Assembly (NCBI GenBank): GCA_001931905.2
Contig: MSJI02000766.1
Span: 36,617-100,616, forward strand
Reading direction: 5' to 3'
Length of the DNA stretch: 64,000 nt
From: Cladosporium sp. IMV 00045
Taxonomy: Eukaryota; Ascomycota; Dothideomycetes; Cladosporiales; Cladosporiaceae
Below the pieces are notes generated by a model that was not told the DNA's origin, did not search any database, and saw only the letters and a list, made by a program, of their open reading frames with translations. A program made the translations under genes and the position numbers. Of the stretch, positions 1 to 10,061 are shown piece after piece (within the stretch, counting starts at the first letter, position 1; every line of letters starts with the position of its first letter).

Positions 1-410
1 AGTTGATTATCAATTCTGAAGACTTAACGCAAAACTCCCCCTCCACTGGTGCAGCGATGACGCGGGCCAGCCAGGGCGTAAAGGGCAGACTTTGCTTGGG
101 CCAGAGAAGAATCGCACGGATCGGTCGGAGGGCTGAACAGCTTCGATAAAAATTCCATCAACTTCACTCTGCCCTGAGCCTCGCCATCCCTGCTGTCTGT
201 GCTATAGTTCCCTCCCGCCTATTCCCTGCGTCACCCAAAAAAAAGACCCCGCCAAGCATAGAGATCGGCTTTTTCTTTTGAAGTGGGCCATTTAGGTGCC
301 CAATCTCGCCGTCTGTAATAATCAGGCAACGCAAAACCTTTCAAAACAGAAACTACACTCGACGGCACACGACATCCACACAGTCTTCCAATCCCACAGC
401 GACCGCCAAC
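1..410. other. Intergenic, upstream of LTV1
   Basis: I see no supported gene here. The stretch reads as promoter and 5' leader of the LTV1 gene that starts at 411. The overlapping minus-strand reading frames are low-complexity shadows. Confidence 0.6.
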
Positions 411-1970
411 ATGCCCCGTCGCAAGTTCGACAAGAAGAACGCCACCACCTTCGCCCTCGTGCATCGCGCGCAAAACGACCCTCTCATCCACGACGAAAAT
501 GCCCCCTCCATGGTCTTCACCGAGAAGGTCTCGAAACACCATGGCCAAGGCGACGACGACAGCGACCTGCCCTCCTCTTCCGGCGCTTCCATGATGTCCG
601 GCTCCTCGTCGTTCTCACGAAGAGGCAAGCAGCGCGGCGACTTGGAAGAGGAATTCGGCATGACTTTCCGTCCCAACGAGGGCGAGGCGGCACAGCACGG
701 CGTTTTCTTCGACGACACCAAGTACGATTACATGCAGCACATGAAGGATTTGGGATCCGGCGACGGGCCCGTGGCTTGGATTGAGGCTAAGCCTGCTAAG
801 CAGGAGGGCAAGGGAAAGCAGAGATTGGAGGATGCGCTGAGGGATATGGATATCGGCAGCAATGCCGGTGGCAGCCAGTATGGCGGAGACTACGCACAGA
901 GTGTCGGTCAGAGCAGCACAGCAAGCAGCGCTGCGAGGAGTCTTCTGCCCGAAGACGTCCTGCCCAGCGAGTTTGTCAGAAGGCGCACATATCAAGACCA
1001 GCAAGACGTGCCCGACGCCATTGCGGGTTTCCAGCCTGATATGGACCCTCGCTTGCGGGAGACGCTTGAGGCTTTGGAAGACGAGGCGTACGTGGACGAT
1101 GAAGACGACTTTTTCGGTGACTTGGTAAAGGAAGGCAGAGAGATCGACCAAGATGAGTGGGAGAGACTAGGCGAGCAACAAATGTTTGACGAAGGCGAAG
1201 GCGAGCTTGACGATGGATGGGAGAGCGACGACACTATCAAAGCAGGCAGCCCTCCACCACAGCTCAACATCCCCCAACCCGCAGACGGCGAGCTCATCGA
1301 GCCTCCAAAAGACGCCCAAGCAGCCCTGCCCGCAGATCCCACCGAAGGCGCCTGGCTCGACGAATTTAAGAAATTCAAGCACGAAGCCAAAGCCAACAAA
1401 GAAGCCAGCAAGGACGTCAAAGGCGCCCCCTCCGCCTTCGACGCTTCAATGGTCTCCTCTCTCGCCAGCCGCCCGGGCAAGAAGCGCAAGGGCGCCAAGA
1501 CGTCCACGTCCAACTACTCCATGTCCTCCTCCGCCCTGGTGCGCACCGACCAGCAAACCCTGCTCGACGACCGCTTCGACAAGCTGGAAGAAGCGTACAC
1601 GATCGCGGAAGAAATGGAGCCCGACGACATGGGCGGCCCCATGAACGACACCATGTCGACCGCCTCCGGCATGACGGGCATGTCCAAAGCCTCGCACATG
1701 AGCAAGTACAGCCAGATGAGCGGGCTCAGCGGCGTCAGCGGGATTTCGTCTTACAGCCGCGCCACCGACAGCGAGGCCCCGCAGCTCGAACGCTCCGATT
1801 TCAACAGCATCATGGACGATTTCCTGGCCTCGCACTCCGTCAGTGGTAAGGCGAGTCGCAAGCTCAAGCGTTTCGGTCCCCAGAGCGGTATGGAGCAGCT
1901 CGACGAGGTCAGGTCTGGCCTCGGACCTGCGAGGAGGAAGGGTCGGAGCGCCCTGGGAGCTGCGCGATAG
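411..1970 (+). CDS. LTV1: LTV1 family 40S ribosome biogenesis factor
   Basis: A 519-residue, intronless protein. The N-terminus (MPRRKFDKKNATTFALVHR) is the conserved LTV1 opening, and it is followed by the NDPL motif and long acidic stretches (for example EDEAYVDDEDDFF near residues 223-235), as expected for this family. LTV1 escorts pre-40S subunits out of the nucleus and helps place uS3 and eS10 in the small-subunit beak before release by casein kinase (family knowledge). The C-terminus is basic (SRKLKRF, ARRKGRS). A serine/methionine-rich segment around residues 415-450 is low complexity. The ATG at 411 is chosen because the conserved motif begins there. The assignment is secure from the N-terminal block. 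Confidence 0.93.
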   Translation: MPRRKFDKKNATTFALVHRAQNDPLIHDENAPSMVFTEKVSKHHGQGDDDSDLPSSSGASMMSGSSSFSRRGKQRGDLEEEFGMTFRPNEGEAAQHGVFFDDTKYDYMQHMKDLGSGDGPVAWIEAKPAKQEGKGKQRLEDALRDMDIGSNAGGSQYGGDYAQSVGQSSTASSAARSLLPEDVLPSEFVRRRTYQDQQDVPDAIAGFQPDMDPRLRETLEALEDEAYVDDEDDFFGDLVKEGREIDQDEWERLGEQQMFDEGEGELDDGWESDDTIKAGSPPPQLNIPQPADGELIEPPKDAQAALPADPTEGAWLDEFKKFKHEAKANKEASKDVKGAPSAFDASMVSSLASRPGKKRKGAKTSTSNYSMSSSALVRTDQQTLLDDRFDKLEEAYTIAEEMEPDDMGGPMNDTMSTASGMTGMSKASHMSKYSQMSGLSGVSGISSYSRATDSEAPQLERSDFNSIMDDFLASHSVSGKASRKLKRFGPQSGMEQLDEVRSGLGPARRKGRSALGAAR

Positions 1971-2162
1971 AGTGTTGACGTTCCTTGGAATGTCTACGTG
2001 GCGTTCGTGCCCCCGAGTCGAAGATGAGTTTGTCGATATTTTGATACCCAGCCAGCATAGCATATCATAGCAATAGCGTAGTTAGCCACGGAAGCAATGA
2101 GAAAAGTTAGTCATGCCATTTCGCCACCACCGTAGAGTTCCCTTCTTATCACTTCTTTCGCA

Positions 2163-2936
2163 TCACGAGTTGAAAATCCGCGAATAAAGCACCTCATGCC
2201 TCCCCATCCAAAGATCCATCGCGGGCACACTCACCGCCGCATCCCCCGCCCTCCACCCGCCATACCTCTCTATCAAACCCCTCACATGCCCCTGCAGCGC
2301 GCCACTAGCCAGCACAGCCTGACTCTGGTACGGCCCCATGACGCTCGCTCGCACGGCGGCGCTCAGCAGCGCTTTGGCGTGGTTGAGCAGGAAGAGGTAG
2401 GCGGTTTCGTGCTCCGTGAGATTGAGCGCGAAGGCTACCGCGCCGAAGAGGGGCGGGAAATGCCCGTTCAAATGCTGGAGGGGGGAGGTTGCGGAGGGTT
2501 TGGAGGTTTTGGCGGTTGATGCGAAGGTGGTGATCGCTGCCGCCGCTGCTGCGGATTCCGAGCTGGAGGCTGACGATACCGCGTTTGAGAGCGCCCGCTC
2601 CCAGATCGTCAGCAGCGCTTTGCCCTGCGTTATGCTCGCGCGGCGGGCTACGGTGCAGGGCGTGCTGGCGTCGAGGTCGTTGTCGAGGTCGGGCAGGAGG
2701 GTGGGGTCGTGGTAAGCTGAGAGAACGTAGGGCAGGGCCGTGGTGGCGAGGTTCTCGAGCGATTCGTCTAGGAAGCTACTGAAAGCGGAGGTTTTTTGGG
2801 AGGCGGTGGGTTGGCGCCGGTGGGCTAGGAAGGATTCCAGGCCGCTGCTAAAGGCGAAGGAGCCGAGGGGGAGGGCGGAGTCCGACAGGAGGAGGAGGGC
2901 GTGCAGTGAGGGGGCGGGGGTGGTGAAGGTGGTCAT
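2163..2936 (-). CDS. ureF: Urease accessory protein UreF
   Basis: A 257-residue protein. The N-terminal LLLLSDSALPLGSFAFSSG motif (about residues 14-32) is the UreF signature, and the rest is alpha-helical with the short insertions common in fungal homologues. UreF acts with UreD/UreH and the GTPase UreG to load nickel and a carbamylated lysine into apo-urease in the cytosol. No other urease gene lies in the window, which is normal for fungi because these genes are scattered. It is convergent with LTV1, with 192 bp between the stops. The start is the ATG just before the TTFTTPAPSLHALLLL stretch. The upstream sequence begins with a long T run, which fits a pyrimidine-rich or low-complexity leader. 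Confidence 0.9.
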   Translation of the reverse strand: MTTFTTPAPSLHALLLLSDSALPLGSFAFSSGLESFLAHRRQPTASQKTSAFSSFLDESLENLATTALPYVLSAYHDPTLLPDLDNDLDASTPCTVARRASITQGKALLTIWERALSNAVSSASSSESAAAAAAITTFASTAKTSKPSATSPLQHLNGHFPPLFGAVAFALNLTEHETAYLFLLNHAKALLSAAVRASVMGPYQSQAVLASGALQGHVRGLIERYGGWRAGDAAVSVPAMDLWMGRHEVLYSRIFNS

Positions 2937-3950
2937 GGTTTGGGTCTGGTTTGGTTTACTGTGGTATTTTCTTTTCTTTTTTTTTTTTTTTTAAGGTGGT
3001 AATGGGTTGAAGTGAGGTGCAAGCGAATGGTCACATTTAATGGTCTGTCTTCGCCGAAAGGCTTATCTGGGATCCACTTTTGTTTTGACAACAGATACTT
3101 TGGTGTTATACGTCGGTCAGAGTACGTGACAATCATACATTCGAAACACTACATGTACACGGTCAATTTCGCATTTTTGGACTCGGTGCATAATCTGCAA
3201 AAGGCCTGTCAGAACCACCCGAGGAATTTTACAACAGAAATATAGAGGCTTCGAAGAAGAAACTAGAAGAGGTCAGATATCTTGTTGGTTTCATACTATA
3301 ATGCTATAATCTTTATGTAAAAAAATAATTCTAGGTACTACGCTTTCGATATGCTTAAGGAAAAGTGTATGTTAAATAGTATCCTCTTAGCTACTTATAC
3401 ATATATAATAATGCAAAGATTTTAAAGTCTTACACGAATTCAGTCTTATTTCGATGTTTTATAGATAACAGCTACCTAGTCTTGTAATATAGAGATTATA
3501 TAAGATTAAATGAGAGAGATAGCCGACTTCTGTTTCGAAGCGTTCAAGCCCTAGCTTAACTGCGTGACCTTCGGGCCCGTTTTGATAGCCATTTGACAGA
3601 TGGCTGTACAATGTCAAAAGGAAAAGTGGCTTGTGAGTGGAGGTATCAGTCTTACGGCTTGAGATTCCTTCAATACAGTATATCCTCTTACATGATCGTC
3701 GCCTGAAGGTCAAATTTGAGTTTTATGATTAACGCGAACAACCCGGACGACGATACATATACTCCGTGGCTGAGAGGTTGGTAGATCAGATCTGAGCGAG
3801 GAGATAGGAATGTAGAAAGAAGTGAACACAAGCTTCTCTTCGCTTTCGCAAATCATCACACTAGCTCAGTTTCGCCTGCCAAAGCACTGTAAGGATCATG
3901 TCTTGGTAAACTAGGTTGCTCTGCGCTCTTCGTCGATGTCTAAGCTCAGG
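2937..3950. other. AT-rich intergenic patch
   Basis: About 1 kb without a supported gene. It starts with a run of T near 2977-2992. From about 3240 to 3530 it becomes visibly AT-rich, with repeated TATA/ATAT strings and many stops in every frame, unlike the GC-rich surroundings. This is what a decayed, RIP-affected repeat remnant looks like, but no element can be recognised. Confidence 0.5.
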
Positions 3951-6900
3951 TCACGGAGCTGCCGAAGTCGGTGCTTCTCTTGTCAAAATTTCTATCACCT
4001 CCGTGAGACGACGGAAACGGTGCTCCCAATCTCTGAGCATTGTTTCAGAAGCGACTTGGCCCGATTTATAGTGCATCAAACGATCTTTCGACTTTTGCAA
4101 TTCTCGTTGAGCAGCCTGCAAAGGCGTTAGCCCTTGGCGATCGCGCGCACTCAGATGAGATCCAGCTAATACCAAAGCTTGCGTGATCAAGGGATTCCCA
4201 AGTCTGGCGGCGTGATGCAATGCAATTCGGGACAACCTGTCTTTGGTGTTGATGTCGGCACCTTTGCCTACGAGCGTGTTGACGATTGTGTGGTGGCCAT
4301 GCAGGACTGCAAATTGCAAAGCCGTGGTGTTCCGGCCACCACGGATGCTCCAGCTCACGCCGTTGATGTTTGCACCTGCAGTCAACAACAGATTCAATAC
4401 CTCTAGATGCCCCCCTTCTACTGCTGCCTGTAACGCAGTGCTTCCATAGAAACCACACGGTGCCGCATTGACATCAGCGTTTGCAGCCAATAATAGCTTC
4501 ACCACTTCAAAATGCCCATTTGCGGCCGATTCCTGCAATGCTGTAGGGCCACTGTATCCGGTTTCATCGTTGACTGTGGCTCCTCGGTCGATCAGCATCC
4601 GCACTATCTCGACATTGCCTCCTGCCGCTGCCCCTGCGAGAGGGTTTCCCAATCTAGGCCCGCTTTTGTCGAGAAACAACTGCAGAAGTGTGTTTTGATG
4701 CTGTTTCGCAGCTTCAAATGCCAGCGAAGGCTGATATCCTGTTTCGTCAGCATTGAAGAGCAGTTTCACCGCCCCCCAATGACCTCGTCTGGCGGCCGAG
4801 GCTAGCGAGTCTTTGAACATCTTGACGTTCCTTGTTCCCAGCAACAGCTTCACAACTGACTCGTGTCCGTGTGTTGCTGCGGATGAAAGTGCCTCAGACC
4901 TTTGGTCAACGCGGAACTGTCCTGTCTCTAGTAAGAGCTTCACTGTTGCCTCACTTCCAGATTCGACGGCGTCGAGCAGCGCTGAATTAGAGCCGAGATT
5001 CTTGAAGTCGAAGTCCACTGCGACTTTTCGCGTGTCAAGAAGCAGCTTCACCATCTTCTGATCCCCACGCTTGGCCGCTATGGAGAGTGGTGTTCTGCCA
5101 GCACCGTCTGCCACATTGATATTGTCGCATCCAAAGTTCGGTCTCCATCTGCGTTGCATCCATCTAGGCATATCAGAATGTGCGTATAGCCGGCCTTTCC
5201 CCTTGCAAAATCGACTTATGGCCTCCATCAGACTGTAGAGACCATGCTCGCATGCGTAGTGCTGCAATGTCGTAGGTCGCCCAGAGCGGTCGAAATCACG
5301 ACTAGTCTTGGTAGAGTCTAATAGGTTCCAAACCATATATGAAGGCCACTTCGTGAAGCCCATCACATTTCTCAGTGATGCGCCGTGGTTTTCCGCGGCT
5401 TTCATGTGATCTTTGCAATATCTCGTGGCATACCTCGTGAATGGCAATTTGCTGAAAGGACGCAGTGTTTCTTCGTCGAAAGCTTGTATGTAACGAAGGC
5501 AGCTCATCATCAGTCGGTAATGTGCTCGCCCAAGCAAGCCGAGATCAGAGCCAGCTCGACTGAAGGTTTCGAGAAACGAGATGCCTCTTGTTGTCATGTA
5601 GTCCTGGACAGACTCATGATCAAATTGGAGCGTGACTCTGCTTAGATCGTTTGAGCGATGATTTCCATCGTTCAACACATCAAATTCGGGTTGGCGTGGA
5701 CCAGCATCGTCGAGACTGCCTCTTCCGAGATACTTTTGGATGAGACTGTCGATCAAGAGTCTTTCGGAAGCGGTTTCGTCGATGACGACGGTTCGAGCTA
5801 GACCTGAAGACAAACGAAGTACCCTCTTTTCCATCGTTTCATCGTCCGCGCACCAGTGAGCAGAAGCCTCACAATCCCGAATGGTCCGGAAATGTTTGTC
5901 TTCTTCGTCTTCGTCAAAAGCGACCGCGTACCGTAACTCTGCGAGAGAAAGAGGCCGCGCTGCGAAAGTGAGCCATCGCAATATCCGCAGCGCCCACATC
6001 CGATCTTGCTGCTTTGAAGGATCCTGAAGATGATCGAACATACTTTGGTATACGTCGCTGAGCTCCTTTGGGGTTTCCTTGATGATGTCCAGAATAAAGT
6101 TCTTCCCGAAGTTTTCGTGATCGCGCCGAGATATCACTTTCCTTGTGACTAGAACCACCCATTGGAACACACCCAACGCCCTCGTCGCAACTTGTTGATT
6201 AACCTCAATCCAGTCTGAGTCATCGGTAGAGGACATATAAGGCTTGAGCTCTGAATTGAGGAATTTCTCAATGTCGCTTGCATTCTCATCCTCCACGGTA
6301 ATGCGGAAGTCCCAGTGACGCTTAGAGAAGATGTTAGGCCAAGGTCGACACGACACACAAACGTGGAACCGGGCTGATGCACTTGGACAGAGTTTTCGCA
6401 AGTAGTTCAGAAGATCCGTTGCAGTATCCTCTCCTGCTTCGTCGAGAGCATCGATGTGGAGGCAGAGTTTCTTCTCCTTGATGAATCGTGGGACAAATCC
6501 TGCCAGCTGATCCCTAAGCTCTGATTCCGTCCAGTCCCATTTCAAACCTTGGGCCCCGTGCTGTGTAGGTCTTTTTTCGAACTGGGTGATTTGGACGAAG
6601 TCAGAGAGTAGCTTCGAGTCATGGCTCAGGATCTGGTGGAGTAGAGACCGAAAAAGGCCTAGAATCGAGTGTTGCAGCGGGTCTCCTCGCCGATGGAAAA
6701 AGAATGAAGCGACCAAAGTCGACTCTATTGACCCTTCCTGGGTTGTTGAAAGAATGGAGTCCATGAGAGTTGACTTTCCGGATCCTGGCCTTCCTCTGAT
6801 CCAAAGGAGTCCGCCGGATCTGACCCAATCACGATAGTCCGGATGCTCATAGATCCACTTACATGTCGCCGGTGCATTGGCAGTGATGTCGCTTCGCCGT

Positions 6901-7660
6901 TGCATATATGGAAAAGCTAGTGTTTGGAGACATTGGTCGTTCACATCAGTCATGTTGAAATTGTGATAATGCGAATTCATAGCTACCATTCTTCAGCTGT
7001 AGTCTGACTTTTCGTAGACAATCAGTCCTTACCAAATTGCATGTTTCCGCCTCCTGAATCGTACCTGGCGCCCTGATTGTGAAACGTGTAATTGTTGTTG
7101 TTCCCACCTCCCGTGTTGAACGATGTTCCGCCTTTTTCAGTGACATTCTGGTTACCAGAACCATGATGTGTAAACTTCACACCTTCTCCATCCTTGGCCA
7201 GCAACTCAACAGCATCCTTCAGACCAGAGAGCGCATCCCCGATGATGAAGATCTCTTGTTTCTCCAAAGTGTTGAGATAGCCCTCGATCTGCTTCCAGAG
7301 CTTTTGCAGCTTGGTATTCTTGCCAAAAATGGCCGCTGACGCCCCCTTCCAGATACGCTTGGCAGGGTTGGCGCCATCTTCTGGGCAGAGGTCCTAAAAC
7401 AGTGCCTCCAGCTGCTGAAAGGCTTCCTCACACTGCTTCAAGACCGGTCTGGCATTGTTGCGCAAGGTAGGGTCTAGCTTGTCGTTGTTCTCCTTGGCTT
7501 TCTCAAACAAGTGCTGCAACGGAGGGAGCTGCTCGAACAGGTGTGCGAGGTTTTCTGGAAGGCCGTGAGCGTCTTTGGCCGCTTGACCGATGTTGATGAT
7601 CTCCTTTGTAAGACCGATGCAGGCGTTGATCAAGCTAACAATGGCGACAGCTTCCGCCAT
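3951..7660 (-). pseudogene. NLR (SesA-NACHT-ankyrin) with in-frame stop
   Basis: A fungal NOD-like receptor read as complement exons 7660-7033 and 6982-3951. The 50-nt intron (GTAAGG...GGTAG) keeps frame. Residues 1 to about 115 form a helical SesA-type N-terminal domain. A G/N-rich linker follows (about 150-205), then NACHT with a P-loop (GRPGSGKST, about residue 275), Walker B (HIDALDEAGED) and a CVSCRPWP sensor. The last 350-400 residues are about ten ankyrin repeats. The family detects non-self and triggers cell death in heterokaryon or biotic conflict. Codon 89 (7394-7396) is TAG in the middle of the SesA helix bundle, while coding sense continues in the same frame on both sides, so this allele looks broken by one substitution. 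The NACHT-ankyrin part is otherwise open (1012 codons) and could be made from an internal start or through an unusual splice. Confidence 0.8.
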
Positions 7661-8133
7661 GACAAGTTACTGTAGACCGGTGCGGCTGCTGATGGGTGTG
7701 TTCGCATAGCCTCGCACGAGGACACGAGGATGTTGCGAGGTGACGCGAATGCGTGTGCGATATAGAGATGCGAGATTGAGCAGCGTAAGACACGAGTGCA
7801 ACACGCAGGGGATCGGTGAGCTTTTTAAGAATGCGGGTGGTGGCATGCTGCACGACTTTATACATGAGCCGATGCAGTACCAAGTGGCTGACAAGGCGCA
7901 GGTCTGACCACCACTGTATGCACGCAGTACTGCCTCAATGGTACGACCTTCATGCACAGCCGGATGCACGATCATGTGGCCGACAAGGCGTAGTCGAGGT
8001 GCCACTCCATACATGCATGGGGATACCTAGCAAGAGGTGGTAAGTAGGTCTCGGCCTCAGCTCAAGTCTTTCCGGGAACAGAAAGAAGATGATCATGTAT
8101 CACGTCCTCTGTTCTGAATCCTTACAATATTAA
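7661..8133. other. Intergenic upstream of the NLR gene, with imperfect duplication
   Basis: There is no supported gene. The stretch contains a roughly 65-bp sequence present twice in imperfect form (7863-7926 and 7951-8020, listed separately). It is otherwise the probable NLR promoter. Confidence 0.5.
7863..8020. repeat. Imperfect direct duplication, two copies
   Basis: Copy A spans about 7863-7926 and copy B about 7951-8020, offset by about 92 bp. Shared blocks in order are CATG-AGCCG-ATGCA, then GTGGC-GACAAGGCG and CCACT-C-TA-TGCA. Each copy carries substitutions and small gaps, so this is an old duplication. It lies in the upstream region of the NLR gene. Confidence 0.55.
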
Positions 8134-8136
8134 TAA

Positions 8137-8446
8137 GGCTGCGTATACTTCGCCCGTCAGGTTCAGGTACGGAGTGACATTCCGAAACTTCTCAAGTTGG
8201 TGTGAGGTTGGCTATCAGGTTCTCATTAACCTAGTGGTTTTGCGTCAGGTCCAGGTTAGCTTTGGAATTACCGAATATGGTGCGTTAGGTTGAAAATCTG
8301 AACCTAATACCAACCTGACCAGGTTGAAGTATACGCAGTTGTCAGGTTGGACTCCGAATTTTGGCACCCGCTTATCGTTCTAGAAGAGGTGATTTTGAGT
8401 GCCAATCTGAACCTGGCCTGAACGTGAGGGTGAAGTATACGCAGCC
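8137..8446. mobile_element. MITE, PIF/Harbinger-like (TAA target site)
   Basis: A 310-bp non-coding element. The left end begins GGCTGCGTATACTTC at 8137 and the right end finishes GAAGTATACGCAGCC at 8446. These are perfect 15-bp inverted repeats that continue imperfectly inward (GTTCAGG blocks). The element is flanked on both sides by TAA (8134-8136 and 8447-8449), a 3-bp target duplication of the kind made by PIF/Harbinger transposases. A third, internal piece of the terminal repeat (TTGAAGTATACGCAGTT, 8324-8340) and many CAGGTT motifs suggest internal duplication. There is no transposase, so it would depend on a partner elsewhere. Confidence 0.75.
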
Positions 8447-8508
8447 TAAGTGGCCTCCTCTAAACCATCCCAGCAGCCAGCCCTCCTCCTCTCCTCAACC
8501 AGATCCCA

Positions 8509-8640
8509 TCTCCAAGCCAATCATGATTGACAACGACATGCTCTCAGACGTAGAAGACGACGGGGCGCTGGCCGTCGCGAACGTCCTACGCGACTGCGGC
8601 GCAGCGGACCTGTGAGCCGTCCTGATCAACGCGGATTCTG
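8509..8640 (+). pseudogene. Nucleoside hydrolase fragment (relic)
   Basis: About 44 codons match the N-terminus of inosine-uridine-type nucleoside hydrolases: SKPIMIDNDMLSDVEDDGAL carries the DxDxxxD calcium-binding pattern and is followed by VANVLRDCGAADL. An in-frame TGA at 8613-8615 interrupts the next beta strand, which still reads AVLINADS after the stop. Nothing resembling the remaining 250 or more residues of the family follows before the RPA49 gene. The piece abuts the MITE, whose sequence supplies the open frame upstream. I read it as a decayed gene start rather than a gene. Confidence 0.6.
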
Positions 8641-8765
8641 TACGGATTTTTGGCTGCAAGTGTGAACCCAGTAGCAAAGCGAAGGGACGGAGAGATTTCG
8701 CAGTGTAGTAAAGAAGAATAGTCATTCTGGCCTCACATTAATAAGAGTACATACTCTCCACCCCT

Positions 8766-10061
8766 CTACCTCTTCCTCATCATCCTCGGCCTAGGGAAAT
8801 CGAGCGGAAGCTTCAGCTTCGCAATCCTCGTCGCCGCGGCCTGAGCCTTACTCAGGCCACGGGACTCCCTCTCCTTCTCCGTCGGCGGGCCGACTCTGCA
8901 GCCCAGCTCGTGGAAGTACTGGCCGACTTGCCTGTTCTCCAGCCGCAAGTCCTCTTTCAGGTGGTTGATGTCCGTCACGTAGTGGTCGATGTACAGCGAC
9001 AGCGCGCACATGTGCGTGTACAGGTAGTCCTGGTGCCACTTGTTGAGCTCGTTGCCTTCGCTGAAGCGTCTGCGCACCGCGTCGACGAGCGCTTCCGGGT
9101 AGGCTTCGAGTTTCTTCATGAGGATGTCCTTTTTGGGGACTTTCTTGCCTGCGCGGCCGGCGGCGCCGAGCGCGGCGTTGAAGTCTAGGAGCAGGTTGAG
9201 GTAGCGCAGGGCTTTGAGTTTGGAGACGTCTTCGGATTTGCCGATGGGCTCTACGCGGAAGGCTGTGAAGCGGTTGTTGAAATGGATGGCTTCGTTGTTG
9301 CGCGCTTTGTCTTGCCATTCCTTGACTTGGATCAGGCGCATGTCTCCGGGCGGGATGAGGGTGTTGAGAGGGTAGACCTCCTCGACGGTGTCGGCGGTTA
9401 TGTTGGGTTTGGGAATGGGCTTGGCGGCGAGGGCGGCCTCGGCCAGCTCTGCTTGGTTCTGGTCGTTGGCGGTGGTGTCGGCCATGGTTTCCAGGATAGC
9501 GGTCTCAAGCTCCGCCGACTTGCCGCCTTCATTGCCCTTGGTGATGGCGTTGAGGGTCTTGCTGGCAATCGCCTTCTTCGACTTCTTCGTACCGAATTCC
9601 TGTCCGAGCTGTTCCCGCTGTTGCGCCATGGTGCGCTTCTGTTGGCTATCCTTGACTTGTTGGTTTTCCGAGCGCAACGTGCTGCGGAGACTGAGGTGGT
9701 GTGAGGGTACGAGCTGCAGCTTCTGCTCCTTGGGGTCGTAGACGGCAACATAGTGGGCGACTGGCGACTCGGTGGCAGCGGGTGTTGCTGTGTAGTCCAG
9801 CCTGGGGTGCTTGGTGGAGTGGAGGATGAGGCTGTGTGTGTCCGGCTTGAGCTTCGAGTCGTCCTTCGCCTTGCCAGAAGCCTTTGCGAATGCTTTGAAG
9901 GAGATTTGCGGCACGGTCAAACCGGGTGCGGTGCTGATTACCGGAGGCAGGCCATCTTCTGAGACCGAGACCTTGGCCGTGCCGTCGATGTGTGTTTTCT
10001 TGTTTGGCGCTGCGGCGCCATTGCTCTGTCTCTTGCGCTTCTTGCCGTCCTTTTCGGCCAT
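8766..10061 (-). CDS. RPA49: RNA polymerase I subunit A49 (RPA49)
   Basis: A 431-residue protein. The N-terminal half has the A49 dimerisation features (SFKAFAKASGKAKDDSK, LILHSTKHPRLDYTA, then VAVYDPKEQKLQLVPSHHLSL, about residues 45-125). The C-terminal half holds the tandem winged-helix domain (about 215-400, beginning YPLNTLIPPGDMRLI). A49 pairs with A34.5 on RNA polymerase I and supports rRNA gene initiation and elongation in the nucleolus. The frame is open further upstream, but the ATG of MAEKDGKKRKRQ is chosen because it starts a basic, nuclear-type N-terminus, while the extension is unlike the family. No intron. The tail RPRMMRKR is basic. Confidence 0.93.
   Translation of the reverse strand: MAEKDGKKRKRQSNGAAAPNKKTHIDGTAKVSVSEDGLPPVISTAPGLTVPQISFKAFAKASGKAKDDSKLKPDTHSLILHSTKHPRLDYTATPAATESPVAHYVAVYDPKEQKLQLVPSHHLSLRSTLRSENQQVKDSQQKRTMAQQREQLGQEFGTKKSKKAIASKTLNAITKGNEGGKSAELETAILETMADTTANDQNQAELAEAALAAKPIPKPNITADTVEEVYPLNTLIPPGDMRLIQVKEWQDKARNNEAIHFNNRFTAFRVEPIGKSEDVSKLKALRYLNLLLDFNAALGAAGRAGKKVPKKDILMKKLEAYPEALVDAVRRRFSEGNELNKWHQDYLYTHMCALSLYIDHYVTDINHLKEDLRLENRQVGQYFHELGCRVGPPTEKERESRGLSKAQAAATRIAKLKLPLDFPRPRMMRKR

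Noticed and set aside
7378..7431. 54-nt in-frame intron that would remove the NLR stop
   Set aside because: It needs an AAG acceptor in preference to a CAG three bases earlier and deletes a conserved part of the SesA helix. It was kept only as an alternative in the finding.
8361..8508. Open frame leading into the nucleoside hydrolase fragment as a real gene start
   Set aside because: Up to 8446 it is MITE sequence, and the frame hits a stop within the first conserved strands of the enzyme.
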